From assembly GCF_001672815.1 (NCBI RefSeq), contig NZ_LZKK01000059.1:1-45726 (forward strand): a stretch of 45,726 nucleotides of DNA, read 5' to 3'. The position numbers and the translations under genes were made by a program. The notes beneath the pieces are model-generated. The model worked only from the letters and a program-made list of their open reading frames with translations. It had not been told where the DNA came from and ran no database searches. Source of the DNA: Mycobacterium sp. E796 (GTDB lineage: Bacteria > Actinomycetota > Actinomycetes > Mycobacteriales > Mycobacteriaceae). This document shows positions 23,454 through 31,565 of this stretch, in pieces. Position 1 is the stretch's first letter. Every line of letters starts with the position of its first letter.

Positions 23454-25222
23454 GCGTTCTCCTCACATCCGGTCAACTGGAACCAGTAGAACCCGTGTCC
23501 CGGCAGTGTCAGCAGGTAGGGCAGGTGACCGATGCGCGGAAACTCCACATGCCCCGTCAGCTCCACTGGTGTGCAGCCGCTCCATTGCTGGAGGTTCAGT
23601 TCGATCGGCTGGGGGAACCGGGACAGGTTGTTCACGCACAGCACGGTGTCCCCGTCGTCCGCCGCGTGGCGCACGAACGCCAGGACCGACGGGTTCGACC
23701 CGCCCAGTTCCTCGAATCTTCCGATCGCAAAAGCCTTGTGCCGCCCTCGCACCGCCAGCATCACCCGGGTGAAGTTGAGCAGCGACGTCGAGGTGTCGCG
23801 CTGCGCCTCCACGTTGACCGCCTGATACCCGTAGACCGAGTCCTGGCTGGGCGGGAGGTACAACCGCCCCGGGTTGGCCTTGGAGAAGCCGGCGTTGCGG
23901 TCCGGTGTCCATTGCATTGGGGTGCGCACCCCGTCGCGGTCCCCCAACCAGATCACGTCGCCCATGCCGATCTCGTCACCGTAGTAGAGGACCGGCGAGC
24001 CGGGCAGCGACATCAGCAGCGCGGTGAACAGCTCGATCTGGTTGCGGTCGTTGTCCAGCAGCGGTGCGAGGCGCCGGCGGATCCCGACGTTGGCCTTCAT
24101 CCGCGGATCCTTGGCGTATTCCGCGTACATGTAGTCGCGCTCTTCGTCGGTGACCATCTCCAGCGTCAGCTCGTCGTGGTTGCGCAGGAAGATCCCCCAT
24201 TGGGCCATGTCGGGGATCGCCGGCGTCTGCGCCAGGATCTCGGAGATCGGGAACCGCGATTCCCGCCGGACCGCCATGAAGATGCGCGGCATCAGCGGGA
24301 AGTGGAACGCCATGTGGCACTCGTCGCCGCCGGTGCTGGCGTCCCCGAAGTATTCGACGACGTCGCCCGGCCACTGGTTGGCCTCCGCCAGCAGCACCCG
24401 GCCGGGGAACTCGTCGTCGACGACCTTGCGGACCCGCCTGAGGAACGCGTGCGTCTCGGGGAGGTTCTCGCAGTTGGTGCCCTCGCGTTCGAACAGGTAG
24501 GGCACCGCGTCCAGGCGGAACCCGTCGATCCCCAGCCCCAGCCAGAAGCGGATGACGTCGATCATCGCCTCCTGCACCGCCGGGTTCTCGTAGTTCAGGT
24601 CGGGCTGGTGGGAGAAGAACCGGTGCCAGTAGAACTGGCGGCGGACCGGGTCGAAGGTCCAGTTCGATTCCTCGGTGTCGACGAAGATGATGCGGGCGTC
24701 GGTGTACTTGTCACTGGTGTCGCTCCACACGTAGTAATCGCCGTATGGCCCGTCGGGGTCGTGCCGGGACTCCTGAAACCACGGGTGGGATTCCGATGTG
24801 TGATTCATCACCAGGTCGGTGATCACCCGGATGCCCCGCTCGTGGGCCGCATCCAGCAACGCGACGAAGTCGTCGACCGTCCCGAACTCGGGCAGCACCT
24901 TGTAGAAGTCCCGGATGTCGTAGCCGCCGTCGCGCAGCGGGGAATCGTAAAAAGGGGGCAGCCAGATGCAGTCGATGCCGAGCCACTGCAGGTAGTCCAG
25001 GCGTTCCATCAGCCCCCGCAGGTCACCCGACCCGTCGGCGTTGGCGTCGAAGAACGCCCGGACCAGCACCTCGTAGAAGACCGCGTGCTTGAACCAGGTC
25101 GGATCGGCGGGCAGCGCGGCGGCATTTTCGAAATCTTCGGCGTTCGGATGCTCGACAACGCCGCCCTCGACGTGACTGCCCCCCGCGGGATCGTGCTCGA
25201 CTGCGTCTCTTGCGTCGTTCAT
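23450..25222 (-). CDS. treS: Trehalose synthase TreS
   Basis: A 590-aa GH13 enzyme interconverting trehalose and maltose. Catalytic residues appear in standard regions: the nucleophile Asp in [10 protein letters not shown], the acid Glu in [10 protein letters not shown], and the third Asp in [11 protein letters not shown]. Region I is DLVMNHTS. Maltose made here is phosphorylated by Mak, encoded by the overlapping next gene, so the pair channels trehalose into maltose 1-phosphate for GlgE. ATG 25222 ([10 protein letters not shown]) matches the start of the M. tuberculosis protein; GTG 25252 would add 10 residues. pepA lies upstream on the same strand, 120 bp away. Confidence 0.96.
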   Translation of the reverse strand: MNDARDAVEHDPAGGSHVEGGVVEHPNAEDFENAAALPADPTWFKHAVFYEVLVRAFFDANADGSGDLRGLMERLDYLQWLGIDCIWLPPFYDSPLRDGGYDIRDFYKVLPEFGTVDDFVALLDAAHERGIRVITDLVMNHTSESHPWFQESRHDPDGPYGDYYVWSDTSDKYTDARIIFVDTEESNWTFDPVRRQFYWHRFFSHQPDLNYENPAVQEAMIDVIRFWLGLGIDGFRLDAVPYLFEREGTNCENLPETHAFLRRVRKVVDDEFPGRVLLAEANQWPGDVVEYFGDASTGGDECHMAFHFPLMPRIFMAVRRESRFPISEILAQTPAIPDMAQWGIFLRNHDELTLEMVTDEERDYMYAEYAKDPRMKANVGIRRRLAPLLDNDRNQIELFTALLMSLPGSPVLYYGDEIGMGDVIWLGDRDGVRTPMQWTPDRNAGFSKANPGRLYLPPSQDSVYGYQAVNVEAQRDTSTSLLNFTRVMLAVRGRHKAFAIGRFEELGGSNPSVLAFVRHAADDGDTVLCVNNLSRFPQPIELNLQQWSGCTPVELTGHVEFPRIGHLPYLLTLPGHGFYWFQLTGCEENA

Positions 25223-25342
25223 CAATTCCACGATGCCACGTGTACCCGACACGGCAACTCGGGAATCACGACCGCTAACGGGCGACCAATCCCGATGTGC
25301 CGCAAGCGAATCCGACGGGGGGCGGTCATTATCCGCACGGCA

Positions 25343-26386
25343 TCACGCGGGAGGCCCATCCGCCAGCGTCACCGGTCCGCTGCGATCGCCGTCGCCCTTG
25401 GCGCGCCAGTGCAGGGTGACGGTGTCGCCGGGATGATGCGGGACGAGCACATCCGTCATCGAGGTGGCCCCGGTGATCGGGATGTTGTCGAACCCGGTGA
25501 TGACGTCCCCGGCCGAGATTCCGGCCGCCGCCGCGGGACCGCTGCCGACGACGCGTTCGACCCGGGCGCCGTTGCCGCCGTTGTCCGTCACGCCCAGGCC
25601 CAGGAAGGCCGTCGGGCCGATGTGCACGGTGTTGGACGCGGCGCCGGACCGGATCTGTCCGGCCACCGCCATCGCGGTGCCGATCGGAATGGCGAAACCC
25701 TGACCGCCGGACATCTTGTAGCTGTCGGTGGCGGCGGTGTTCATCCCGATCACCTGGCCGGCCTCGTTGACCATCGGACCGCCGGAGTCACCCGGCCTGA
25801 TCGCCGCGTCGGCCTGGATCAACCCGCCCAGGTTCTCCTCCGCTCCGGTGAGGGTGTCGGTCGCGGACACGCTCTGGTTGAGCCCGACGACCTTACCGGC
25901 CACCGCGCTCGGCGTGCCGCCCTGACCGCCCGCGTTGCCCAGCGCGACGACCGGCTCGCCGATCGCGACGCCGCCGCCGATGTTGGCGGCGGGCAGGCCG
26001 CCCCCGCCACGGAGCTGCAGGACCGCGACGTCGGCGGTCCGGTCGTAGCCGATGACGTCGACGGCGTAGGTCTGGCCGTTGCCGACGGCGAACGCGCTGA
26101 TGTCGGTGGCCCCCGAGATCACGTGGTTGTTGGTGAGAATGACGCCGCCGGGATCGATGACGATGCCGGTCCCGGCTCCGACGGCGTTGTTGTAGCCGAA
26201 CTTGGTGCTGATGTCGACGACCTGGGGCCCGACCCTGCCCACGATGCCCGACGGGTCCAGCGGCGCGAGGGGCCGGTCGTGGGTCGGCGACGCGGACGCC
26301 GGGGCCATGGCCAGGCCCAGTCCCACTACGGCCAGCACACTGACCAGCCATGACCACCAGACGGAGCGGTGGTGCCATTTGCTCAT
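25343..26386 (-). CDS. pepA: Secreted serine protease PepA (HtrA-like, PDZ)
   Basis: A 347-aa trypsin-like HtrA-family protease. A signal peptide covers residues 1-33 (MAPASAS, cleaved near Ala33). The catalytic triad is His88 (TNNHVI), Asp119 (TADVAVL) and Ser201 (GDSGGP). A C-terminal PDZ domain starts near ARVERVVGSGPAAAAGI and includes AGDVITGFD. It is exported and probably acts in envelope protein quality control. ATG 26386 has a nearly perfect GGAGGTGA ribosome binding site. A TATACA -10 about 75 bp upstream suggests its own promoter. Matches Rv0125 in position beside treS. Confidence 0.96.
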   Translation of the reverse strand: MSKWHHRSVWWSWLVSVLAVVGLGLAMAPASASPTHDRPLAPLDPSGIVGRVGPQVVDISTKFGYNNAVGAGTGIVIDPGGVILTNNHVISGATDISAFAVGNGQTYAVDVIGYDRTADVAVLQLRGGGGLPAANIGGGVAIGEPVVALGNAGGQGGTPSAVAGKVVGLNQSVSATDTLTGAEENLGGLIQADAAIRPGDSGGPMVNEAGQVIGMNTAATDSYKMSGGQGFAIPIGTAMAVAGQIRSGAASNTVHIGPTAFLGLGVTDNGGNGARVERVVGSGPAAAAGISAGDVITGFDNIPITGATSMTDVLVPHHPGDTVTLHWRAKGDGDRSGPVTLADGPPA

Positions 26387-26459
26387 ACCGTCACCTCCTG
26401 CGACGCAGTAAGAACCAGAATTTGGCCCAGCCTCCCGGTCTGGGTAACGCGACTCGATG

Positions 26460-26465
26460 TGTATA
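26460..26465 (-). promoter_or_regulatory. Candidate -10 element for pepA
   Basis: TATACA on the minus strand lies 74 bp before the pepA ATG in an unusually AT-rich patch (26455-26495). It is close to the SigA -10 consensus. The -35 is not clear: TTGTGA sits 20 bp upstream, which is too far for a standard promoter. Confidence 0.35.
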
Positions 26466-26497
26466 ACCGTAATGCAGATAGCTATTCACAACAGTGG

Positions 26498-26962
26498 TCA
26501 GGCCCCTTGGGCCGGCGCGATGGGGTGGGCCAGGTGCCGGCTGACGTCACCGACCATGTCGATGAGCGTGAGATCGCGGTAACAAAACCGCCACTGGCCG
26601 TCGACGCGTTCGAATCGGTCGTGATAGCGGCCGGTGACGATGGTCTGCAGCGGCAGCTCGTCGGTCTGCTGCAGCACCGTGTAATAACTGCGGCAACTCG
26701 CGGCGCCGGCCCCCTCATCGATCTCGATGATCGGATTGGTCGTCACGTGCTTGGTTCGCGGCGTCCCGTCCGGATGAAGCACGATCAACGATTTCCAGAT
26801 CCCCAACAGCCGGGCCGCGTCGACGGTGTCCGGTTCGGCGTCCGAGCCGCCGATCCTGATGCGGGCGTGTTCGAACAGCGTGGCCGCGCCCGCCAGGTCA
26901 CCGGCGTCGATGCATTCGGCGTAGCGATACAGGAGGTTGGTGATCTGCGTCTCGGCCAGCAT
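26498..26962 (-). CDS. SnoaL-like (NTF2 fold) protein
   Basis: A 154-aa SnoaL_4-type protein. The N-terminal helices read ETQITNLLYRYAECIDAGDLAGAATLFEHA, a pattern of ring-hydroxylating dioxygenase beta subunits and dehydratase-like NTF2 proteins. The C-terminal strands include GRYHDRFERVDGQWRFCYRDL. No alpha subunit is nearby, so it is not a dioxygenase component by context. A TAGGTT -10 lies 6 nt before ATG 26962, which suggests leaderless transcription. Divergent from the F420/PPOX gene with 39 bp between starts. Function unknown. Confidence 0.87.
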   Translation of the reverse strand: MLAETQITNLLYRYAECIDAGDLAGAATLFEHARIRIGGSDAEPDTVDAARLLGIWKSLIVLHPDGTPRTKHVTTNPIIEIDEGAGAASCRSYYTVLQQTDELPLQTIVTGRYHDRFERVDGQWRFCYRDLTLIDMVGDVSRHLAHPIAPAQGA

Positions 26963-27001
26963 GCGGTTAACCTAACGCGGCGCCGGCCCTAATCTGAGGC
27001 G
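26963..27001. promoter_or_regulatory. Compact bidirectional leaderless promoter
   Basis: The 39-bp gap between two divergent start codons has a TANNNT -10 on each strand: TAGGTT (26969-26974, minus) and TAATCT (26990-26995, plus). Each ends 6 nt from its start codon, so both transcripts would begin at or next to the initiator codon. Confidence 0.6.
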
Positions 27002-27427
27002 GTGGGTGAATTCGACCCGAAGGCCCGATTCACACAAGCCCCGATAGCCCGCCTGGCCACCGTCGCGCCCGACGGCGCGCCGCACCTGGTGCCGGTGGTC
27101 TTCGCCGTCGACGAGTCCGCGCTCGCCGACCAGGACGTGATCTACACGGCCGTCGACGCGAAACCCAAGACGACGCGACGGCTGCGGCGCCTGGCCAACA
27201 TCGAAAGCAACCCACAGGTCAGCATGCTCGTCGACCATTACGCCGACGACTGGGCGCGGTTGTGGTGGGTCCGCGCCGACGGCCTCGCCTCCATCCACAC
27301 CGACGGCGCGGCGATGGACACCGGCTTGCGGCTGCTGCGCGCCAAATACCCCCAGTATCAATCGGTTTCGTTGGAAGGACCGGTGATCGCCGTCGCGGTG
27401 CGGCGCTGGTCGGGCTGGCACGCCTGA
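27002..27427 (+). CDS. PPOX-class F420-dependent oxidoreductase (Rv0121c-like)
   Basis: A 141-aa split-barrel flavin/deazaflavin-binding protein of the pyridoxamine 5'-phosphate oxidase-like group. It opens [26 protein letters not shown], the classic beta-barrel start with the cofactor-binding region, and ends with the RRWSGWHA motif typical of the TIGR03668-type F420 family. It probably reduces an unknown substrate with F420H2. Start GTG 27002 lies 6 nt after a TAATCT -10 element, implying a leaderless mRNA. With fgd2 and the LLM enzyme it is one of up to three F420-type genes here. Confidence 0.9.
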   Translation: MGEFDPKARFTQAPIARLATVAPDGAPHLVPVVFAVDESALADQDVIYTAVDAKPKTTRRLRRLANIESNPQVSMLVDHYADDWARLWWVRADGLASIHTDGAAMDTGLRLLRAKYPQYQSVSLEGPVIAVAVRRWSGWHA

Positions 27428-27527
27428 CGCGACAGCCGTCGGCATTGATTCGGCGGAACACACCGCCCCGAATTGTGGCTGGCCGGTGGCCTTGTGTTGG
27501 GCGGCAGTTGGGGGAAAAGTTGCCTAC

Positions 27528-27569
27528 AGGCGTCCTGTGGTCTGCGCCACACCGCGCTTCAGGACGCCT
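27528..27569 (+). promoter_or_regulatory. Hairpin in fusA2 leader
   Basis: AGGCGTCCTG (27528-27537) and CAGGACGCCT (27560-27569) form a perfect 10-bp stem. Inside it TGG/CCA can extend a second short stem around TCTGCG. It ends 26 nt before the fusA2 ATG, in a 168-bp gap with no other gene. It may act as an attenuator or a translational control element. Confidence 0.5.
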
Positions 27570-27595
27570 CAGCGCTGCGGAACTGGAGGAATGTC

Positions 27596-29755
27596 ATGGC
27601 GGACAAGGCGAACACTTCCCTGGGCGTGGCGGCCGCTCCCACGGCGAACGGTCCGGGCGATGTTCGCAACGTGGTCCTGGTCGGACCCTCAGGCGGCGGC
27701 AAGACCACCCTGGTCGAGGCGCTGCTGGTCGCCGCCGGCGTGCTGACCCGGCCGGGGTCGGTCACCGAGGGCAGCACCATCTGCGACTACGACGACGCCG
27801 AGATCCGCCAGCAGCGCTCCGTCGGCGTCGCCGTGGCGTCCCTGTCGCACGGCGGCGTCAAGATCAACCTGGTCGACACGCCCGGGTACGCCGACTTCGT
27901 CGGCGAGCTGCGCGCCGGGTTGCGCGCCGCGGACTGCGCGCTGTTCGTGATCGCCGCGAACGAGGGCGTCGACGAGCCGACCAAGTCGCTCTGGCAGGAG
28001 TGCAGCCAGGTCGGCATGCCGCGCGCCGTGGTGATCACCAAGCTCGACCACGCCCGGGCGAACTATTCCGAGGCGCTGGCCGCGGCGCAAAACGCGTTCG
28101 GCGACAAGGTCTTACCGCTCTATCTGCCGATCGGCTCATCGTCCTGCGAAGGCCTGATCGGCCTGCTGTCGCAGACGCGCTACCTGTATTCCGGCGGCAA
28201 ACGCACCACGCAGCCGCCCGACCCCGCGGACGCCGACCGGATCGAGGAGGCGCGCGGCAGCCTGATCGAGGGCATCATCGAGGAATCCGAGGACGAGTCC
28301 CTGATGGAGCGCTATCTCGGCGGCGAATCGATCGACGAGTCGGTGCTCATCGAGGACCTGGAGAAGGCCGTCGCCCGGGGCTCGTTCTTCCCCGTGATCC
28401 CCGTCTGCAGCGGCACCGGCGTCGGCACCCTCGAACTGCTGGAGATCGCCACCCGCGGCTTCCCGTCCCCGATGGAACACCCGCTCCCGGAGGTCTTCAC
28501 GCCGAACGGTGCGACGCACGCCACGCTGGCCTGTGATGTCGACGCGCCCCTGCTCGCGGAGGTGGTGAAGACGACGTCGGACCCCTACGTCGGCCGGGTG
28601 AGCCTGGTCCGGGTGTTCTCCGGGACCATCAGGCCCGACACGACGGTTCATGTGTCGGGCCATTTTGCGTCGTTCTTCGGCGCTGCCAACGGGAACGGGC
28701 ATTCGCATCCCGATCACGACGAGGACGAACGCATCGGGGTGCTGTCCTTCCCGCTCGGCAAGCAGCAGCGCCCCGCGGCCGCCGTGGTGGCGGGCGACAT
28801 CTGTGCCATCGGCAAGCTGAGCCGCGCCGAGACCGGCGACACCCTCTCGGACAAGTCGGAGCCGCTGGTCCTGCGGCCGTGGACGATGCCCGAACCGCTG
28901 CTGCCGGTGGCCATTCAAGCGCACGCCAAGACCGACGAGGACAAACTGTCCGTGGGGCTGGGGCGCCTCGCAGCCGAAGATCCGACGCTGCGGATCGAGC
29001 AGAACCAGGAAACGCACCAGATCGTGCTGTGGTGCATGGGCGAGGCCCACGCCGGCGTCGTCCTCGACGCGCTGGCCAACCGGTACGGCGTCACCGTGGA
29101 CACGGTCGAGCTGCGCGTCCCGCTGCGAGAAACCTTCAGCGGCAAGGCAAAAGGGCACGGCCGCCACATCAAGCAGTCCGGCGGGCACGGCCAATACGCG
29201 GTGTGCGACATCGAGGTGGAACCGCTGCCCGAGGGTTCCGGATTCGAGTTCGTGGACAAGGTGGTCGGCGGGGCGGTGCCGCGCAACTTCATCCCGAGCG
29301 TGGAGAAGGGGGTGCGCGCGCAGATGGAAAAGGGCGTCCACGCGGGTTATCCCGTCGTCGACATCCGCGTCACCTTGTTCGACGGAAAGGCGCACAGCGT
29401 CGACTCCTCCGACTTCGCGTTTCAGGCGGCCGGCGCGCTGGCGTTACGCGAGGCGGCGGCTGCGACCAAGGTGACCCTGCTCGAGCCGATCGACGAGATC
29501 TCGGTGCTGGTGCCCGACGATTTCGTCGGCGCGGTGATGGGCGACCTGTCGGGGCGCCGCGGACGCGTGCTCGGCACCGAGGCCGCGGGCAACGAACGCA
29601 CGCTGGTCAGAGCCGAGGTGCCTCAGGTCGAGCTGACGCGGTACGCGATCGACCTGCGTTCGCTCGCGCACGGGGCCGCATCGTTCACCCGTTCTTTCGC
29701 CCGCTACGAAGCCATGCCCGAGTCCGCGGCGGCCCGGGTGAAGACCACGGTCTGA
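27596..29755 (+). CDS. fusA2: Elongation factor G-like protein FusA2 (EF-G2)
   Basis: A 719-aa paralogue of EF-G. The P-loop is GPSGGGKTT (30-38), replacing the AHIDAGKTT of true EF-G. G3 is DTPGYADF and G4 is TKLD; domains II to V follow, with KGHGRHIKQSGGHGQYAVCDIEVEP in the domain IV region and a C-terminal RRGRVLG segment in domain V. EF-G2 of M. smegmatis was reported to bind GTP without ribosome-dependent hydrolysis, so translocation activity is doubtful. ATG 27596 has GGAGG 7 nt upstream. A strong hairpin sits in the leader. Convergent with fadD7. Confidence 0.95.
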   Translation: MADKANTSLGVAAAPTANGPGDVRNVVLVGPSGGGKTTLVEALLVAAGVLTRPGSVTEGSTICDYDDAEIRQQRSVGVAVASLSHGGVKINLVDTPGYADFVGELRAGLRAADCALFVIAANEGVDEPTKSLWQECSQVGMPRAVVITKLDHARANYSEALAAAQNAFGDKVLPLYLPIGSSSCEGLIGLLSQTRYLYSGGKRTTQPPDPADADRIEEARGSLIEGIIEESEDESLMERYLGGESIDESVLIEDLEKAVARGSFFPVIPVCSGTGVGTLELLEIATRGFPSPMEHPLPEVFTPNGATHATLACDVDAPLLAEVVKTTSDPYVGRVSLVRVFSGTIRPDTTVHVSGHFASFFGAANGNGHSHPDHDEDERIGVLSFPLGKQQRPAAAVVAGDICAIGKLSRAETGDTLSDKSEPLVLRPWTMPEPLLPVAIQAHAKTDEDKLSVGLGRLAAEDPTLRIEQNQETHQIVLWCMGEAHAGVVLDALANRYGVTVDTVELRVPLRETFSGKAKGHGRHIKQSGGHGQYAVCDIEVEPLPEGSGFEFVDKVVGGAVPRNFIPSVEKGVRAQMEKGVHAGYPVVDIRVTLFDGKAHSVDSSDFAFQAAGALALREAAAATKVTLLEPIDEISVLVPDDFVGAVMGDLSGRRGRVLGTEAAGNERTLVRAEVPQVELTRYAIDLRSLAHGAASFTRSFARYEAMPESAAARVKTTV

Positions 29756-29768
29756 GCGCCCCTCAGGG

Positions 29769-31316
29769 CTAGACCCCGCGGCCGAATTGGTCGGCCACGG
29801 CACGGCGGTCCAGCGAGCCCTTCGCGGTGTGCGGCAGGGCGGCGGCTTCGGCGAAGGTGGCGGGAATCTCGAAGGGCGCCAGCCGCTCGCGGCAGAACTC
29901 CGCCAGCTCGGCGGATGTCGGCGCGGGCGATTCCCGGGGCACGACCACCGCGGCCACCGTCTCCCCGTACATCTTGTCCGGCACGCCGAAGACGGCCACC
30001 TCGAGGACGTTGGGATGGGTGGCCAGGACGCCCTCCACGCGCTCCGGCGAAATCTTCTCGCCGCCGCGGTTGATGAGCTCCTTGATCCGGCCCCGGATCG
30101 TCAAATCGCCCGCGGCCGACAATGATCCCAGGTCGCCGGTGCGCAGCCATCCGTCGGTGAAGTTCGCGGCGGTGATCGCCGGATCGCCGAGGTAGCCGCG
30201 CACCACGGTGGTGCCGCGCAGCCAGACCTCCCCGACGGACCCCGCCGGCAGCGGCCGACCGTCCGGCCCGCTGATCCGGATTTCGGGCCCGGTGGACCGG
30301 CCGACGAGACCCGGTGTGGCGGCGGGGTTTTCGCTCTGGCCGGCGCCGGTCGTGGCCACCTGGTGGGTGGCCTCGGTCATGCCGAAGGCGCACACCACCG
30401 GCGCCGAAAACGTCTCCTGCAGCGCCTGGGCCGTTTCCGCGGTGAGCGGGGCGCTGCAGCTGCGGATGAAACGCAGCGCGGCCGGCTTGTTGTTCGCCTG
30501 TTCGGTCTTGTTGCGCTCCAACAGGATCTGGTGAATCGTCGGGACAGCCGTGTACCAGGTGGCCCGGACGGCGTCGATGTCGTCCCAGAACGTGTGCGCG
30601 GAGAACCGCCCCCGCGCCGGCAGCAGCACCGTGCCCCCGGACGCCAGCGTCGACAGCAACGCGGCGATCAGCCCGTGACCGTGGTAGAGCGGCATCACCG
30701 CGACCGTCGCATCCTGCGGGCCCAGCCCGTAGCCGGCGATGATCGCCTGCACCGATGCGGCGATGTTCTCCTGCGTCCAGGGCACCATCTTCGGCACGCC
30801 CGTGGTTCCGCCGGTGAACATGATCATCGCGTCGTCCTCGGAGAGCCCCTGCGGCGCCGAAACGTCTTGCCCCGGCAGCGTCGCGGCGTCGAGATGCACC
30901 GCCGCCGCGCCGGCCTCGACGGTCACCGCGATCGGCCACCGCCGCAGCCCCGGCTCCCCCTCGTCGCCGGGGCCGACGCCGTCGACCAGCACCGCCCGCG
31001 CCCCGACCGCCTCGCTTCGGGTGCGCTGCTCGCCGGCGGGCAAGGCCGGGTCCAGCGGAACCACGACCAGCCCGGCTCGCGACGCCGCCAACAACCCGAC
31101 GACGAACTCGGCGTTGCTGCCGGCACGGAGCGCGACCCGATCTCCCGCGGACAGCCCGCCCCGATTCAGCTGTCCGGCCAGGTCGTCGACCAGGCGAACC
31201 AGGTCGCGGTAGCTGACCGGGGTGCGCCCGGCGGTGACGACGAGCGCCGGTGCGTCCGGTCGCCGGCTCGCGGCCACCTCGACCAGATCGGCGACGCTGT
31301 GAGTGCCTGTCTTCAT
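29769..31316 (-). CDS. fadD7: AMP-forming acyl-CoA ligase FadD7, probable oxalyl-CoA synthetase
   Basis: A 515-aa adenylate-forming ligase. The P-loop is MFTGGTTGVPK, the A5 region is CAFGMTEATHQV, the A8 hinge is DGWLRTGDLG, and the RIKELINRGGEKISPERVE block and the A10 Lys (HTAKGSLDRR) are present. It resembles Pcs60/AAE3 enzymes, which make oxalyl-CoA. It is divergent from oxcA (oxalyl-CoA decarboxylase), so oxalate to oxalyl-CoA to formyl-CoA is the likely pathway. ATG 31316 has AAAGGGG upstream; the extension to 31448 would cross the shared promoter. Substrate assignment depends on context. Confidence 0.9.
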   Translation of the reverse strand: MKTGTHSVADLVEVAASRRPDAPALVVTAGRTPVSYRDLVRLVDDLAGQLNRGGLSAGDRVALRAGSNAEFVVGLLAASRAGLVVVPLDPALPAGEQRTRSEAVGARAVLVDGVGPGDEGEPGLRRWPIAVTVEAGAAAVHLDAATLPGQDVSAPQGLSEDDAMIMFTGGTTGVPKMVPWTQENIAASVQAIIAGYGLGPQDATVAVMPLYHGHGLIAALLSTLASGGTVLLPARGRFSAHTFWDDIDAVRATWYTAVPTIHQILLERNKTEQANNKPAALRFIRSCSAPLTAETAQALQETFSAPVVCAFGMTEATHQVATTGAGQSENPAATPGLVGRSTGPEIRISGPDGRPLPAGSVGEVWLRGTTVVRGYLGDPAITAANFTDGWLRTGDLGSLSAAGDLTIRGRIKELINRGGEKISPERVEGVLATHPNVLEVAVFGVPDKMYGETVAAVVVPRESPAPTSAELAEFCRERLAPFEIPATFAEAAALPHTAKGSLDRRAVADQFGRGV

Positions 31317-31401
31317 CGCCAAGCCCCTTTCGGTAAACGGGTAAAGCTCCTGCTCGAACCATGCCGCGCGACCCGTGTGTCCGTCCAATACCGATCCGCT
31401 C

Positions 31402-31428
31402 ACTATCGATAACCGCCGACTATCGATA
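31402..31428. promoter_or_regulatory. Tandem ACTATCGATA operator candidates
   Basis: ACTATCGATA occurs at 31402-31411 and again at 31419-31428, 17 bp apart; each contains the palindrome TATCGATA. They lie between divergent fadD7 (start 31316) and oxcA (start 31530). The arrangement suits a dimeric or LysR-type regulator; the nearby oxyS is one candidate. Confidence 0.5.
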
Positions 31429-31529
31429 GACGGCGTGAATCGCTGCATAGCGGCTTAGTCTTGGACACCTGCGCGCACCGGGACGACAGTGATTACTGAC
31501 CTTAGGTAGCTCACGAGGAGGCCGCCACA

Positions 31530-31565
31530 ATGACAGGTTTGACCGACATGACAGGTTTGACCGAC
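31530..31565 (+). repeat. 18-bp tandem duplication at oxcA start
   Basis: The 18-mer ATGACAGGTTTGACCGAC is repeated perfectly at 31530-31547 and 31548-31565. Each copy begins with ATG, so the protein starts MTGLTDMTGLTD and either ATG could initiate. It is a recent in-frame duplication by its perfect identity. Confidence 0.95.

Noticed and set aside
23495..26353. 952-aa plus-strand open frame
   Set aside because: It is antisense to treS and pepA, which have full catalytic motifs. Long antisense frames are common in high-GC DNA.
28136..29395. 419-aa minus-strand open frame
   Set aside because: Antisense to fusA2; no domain recognised.
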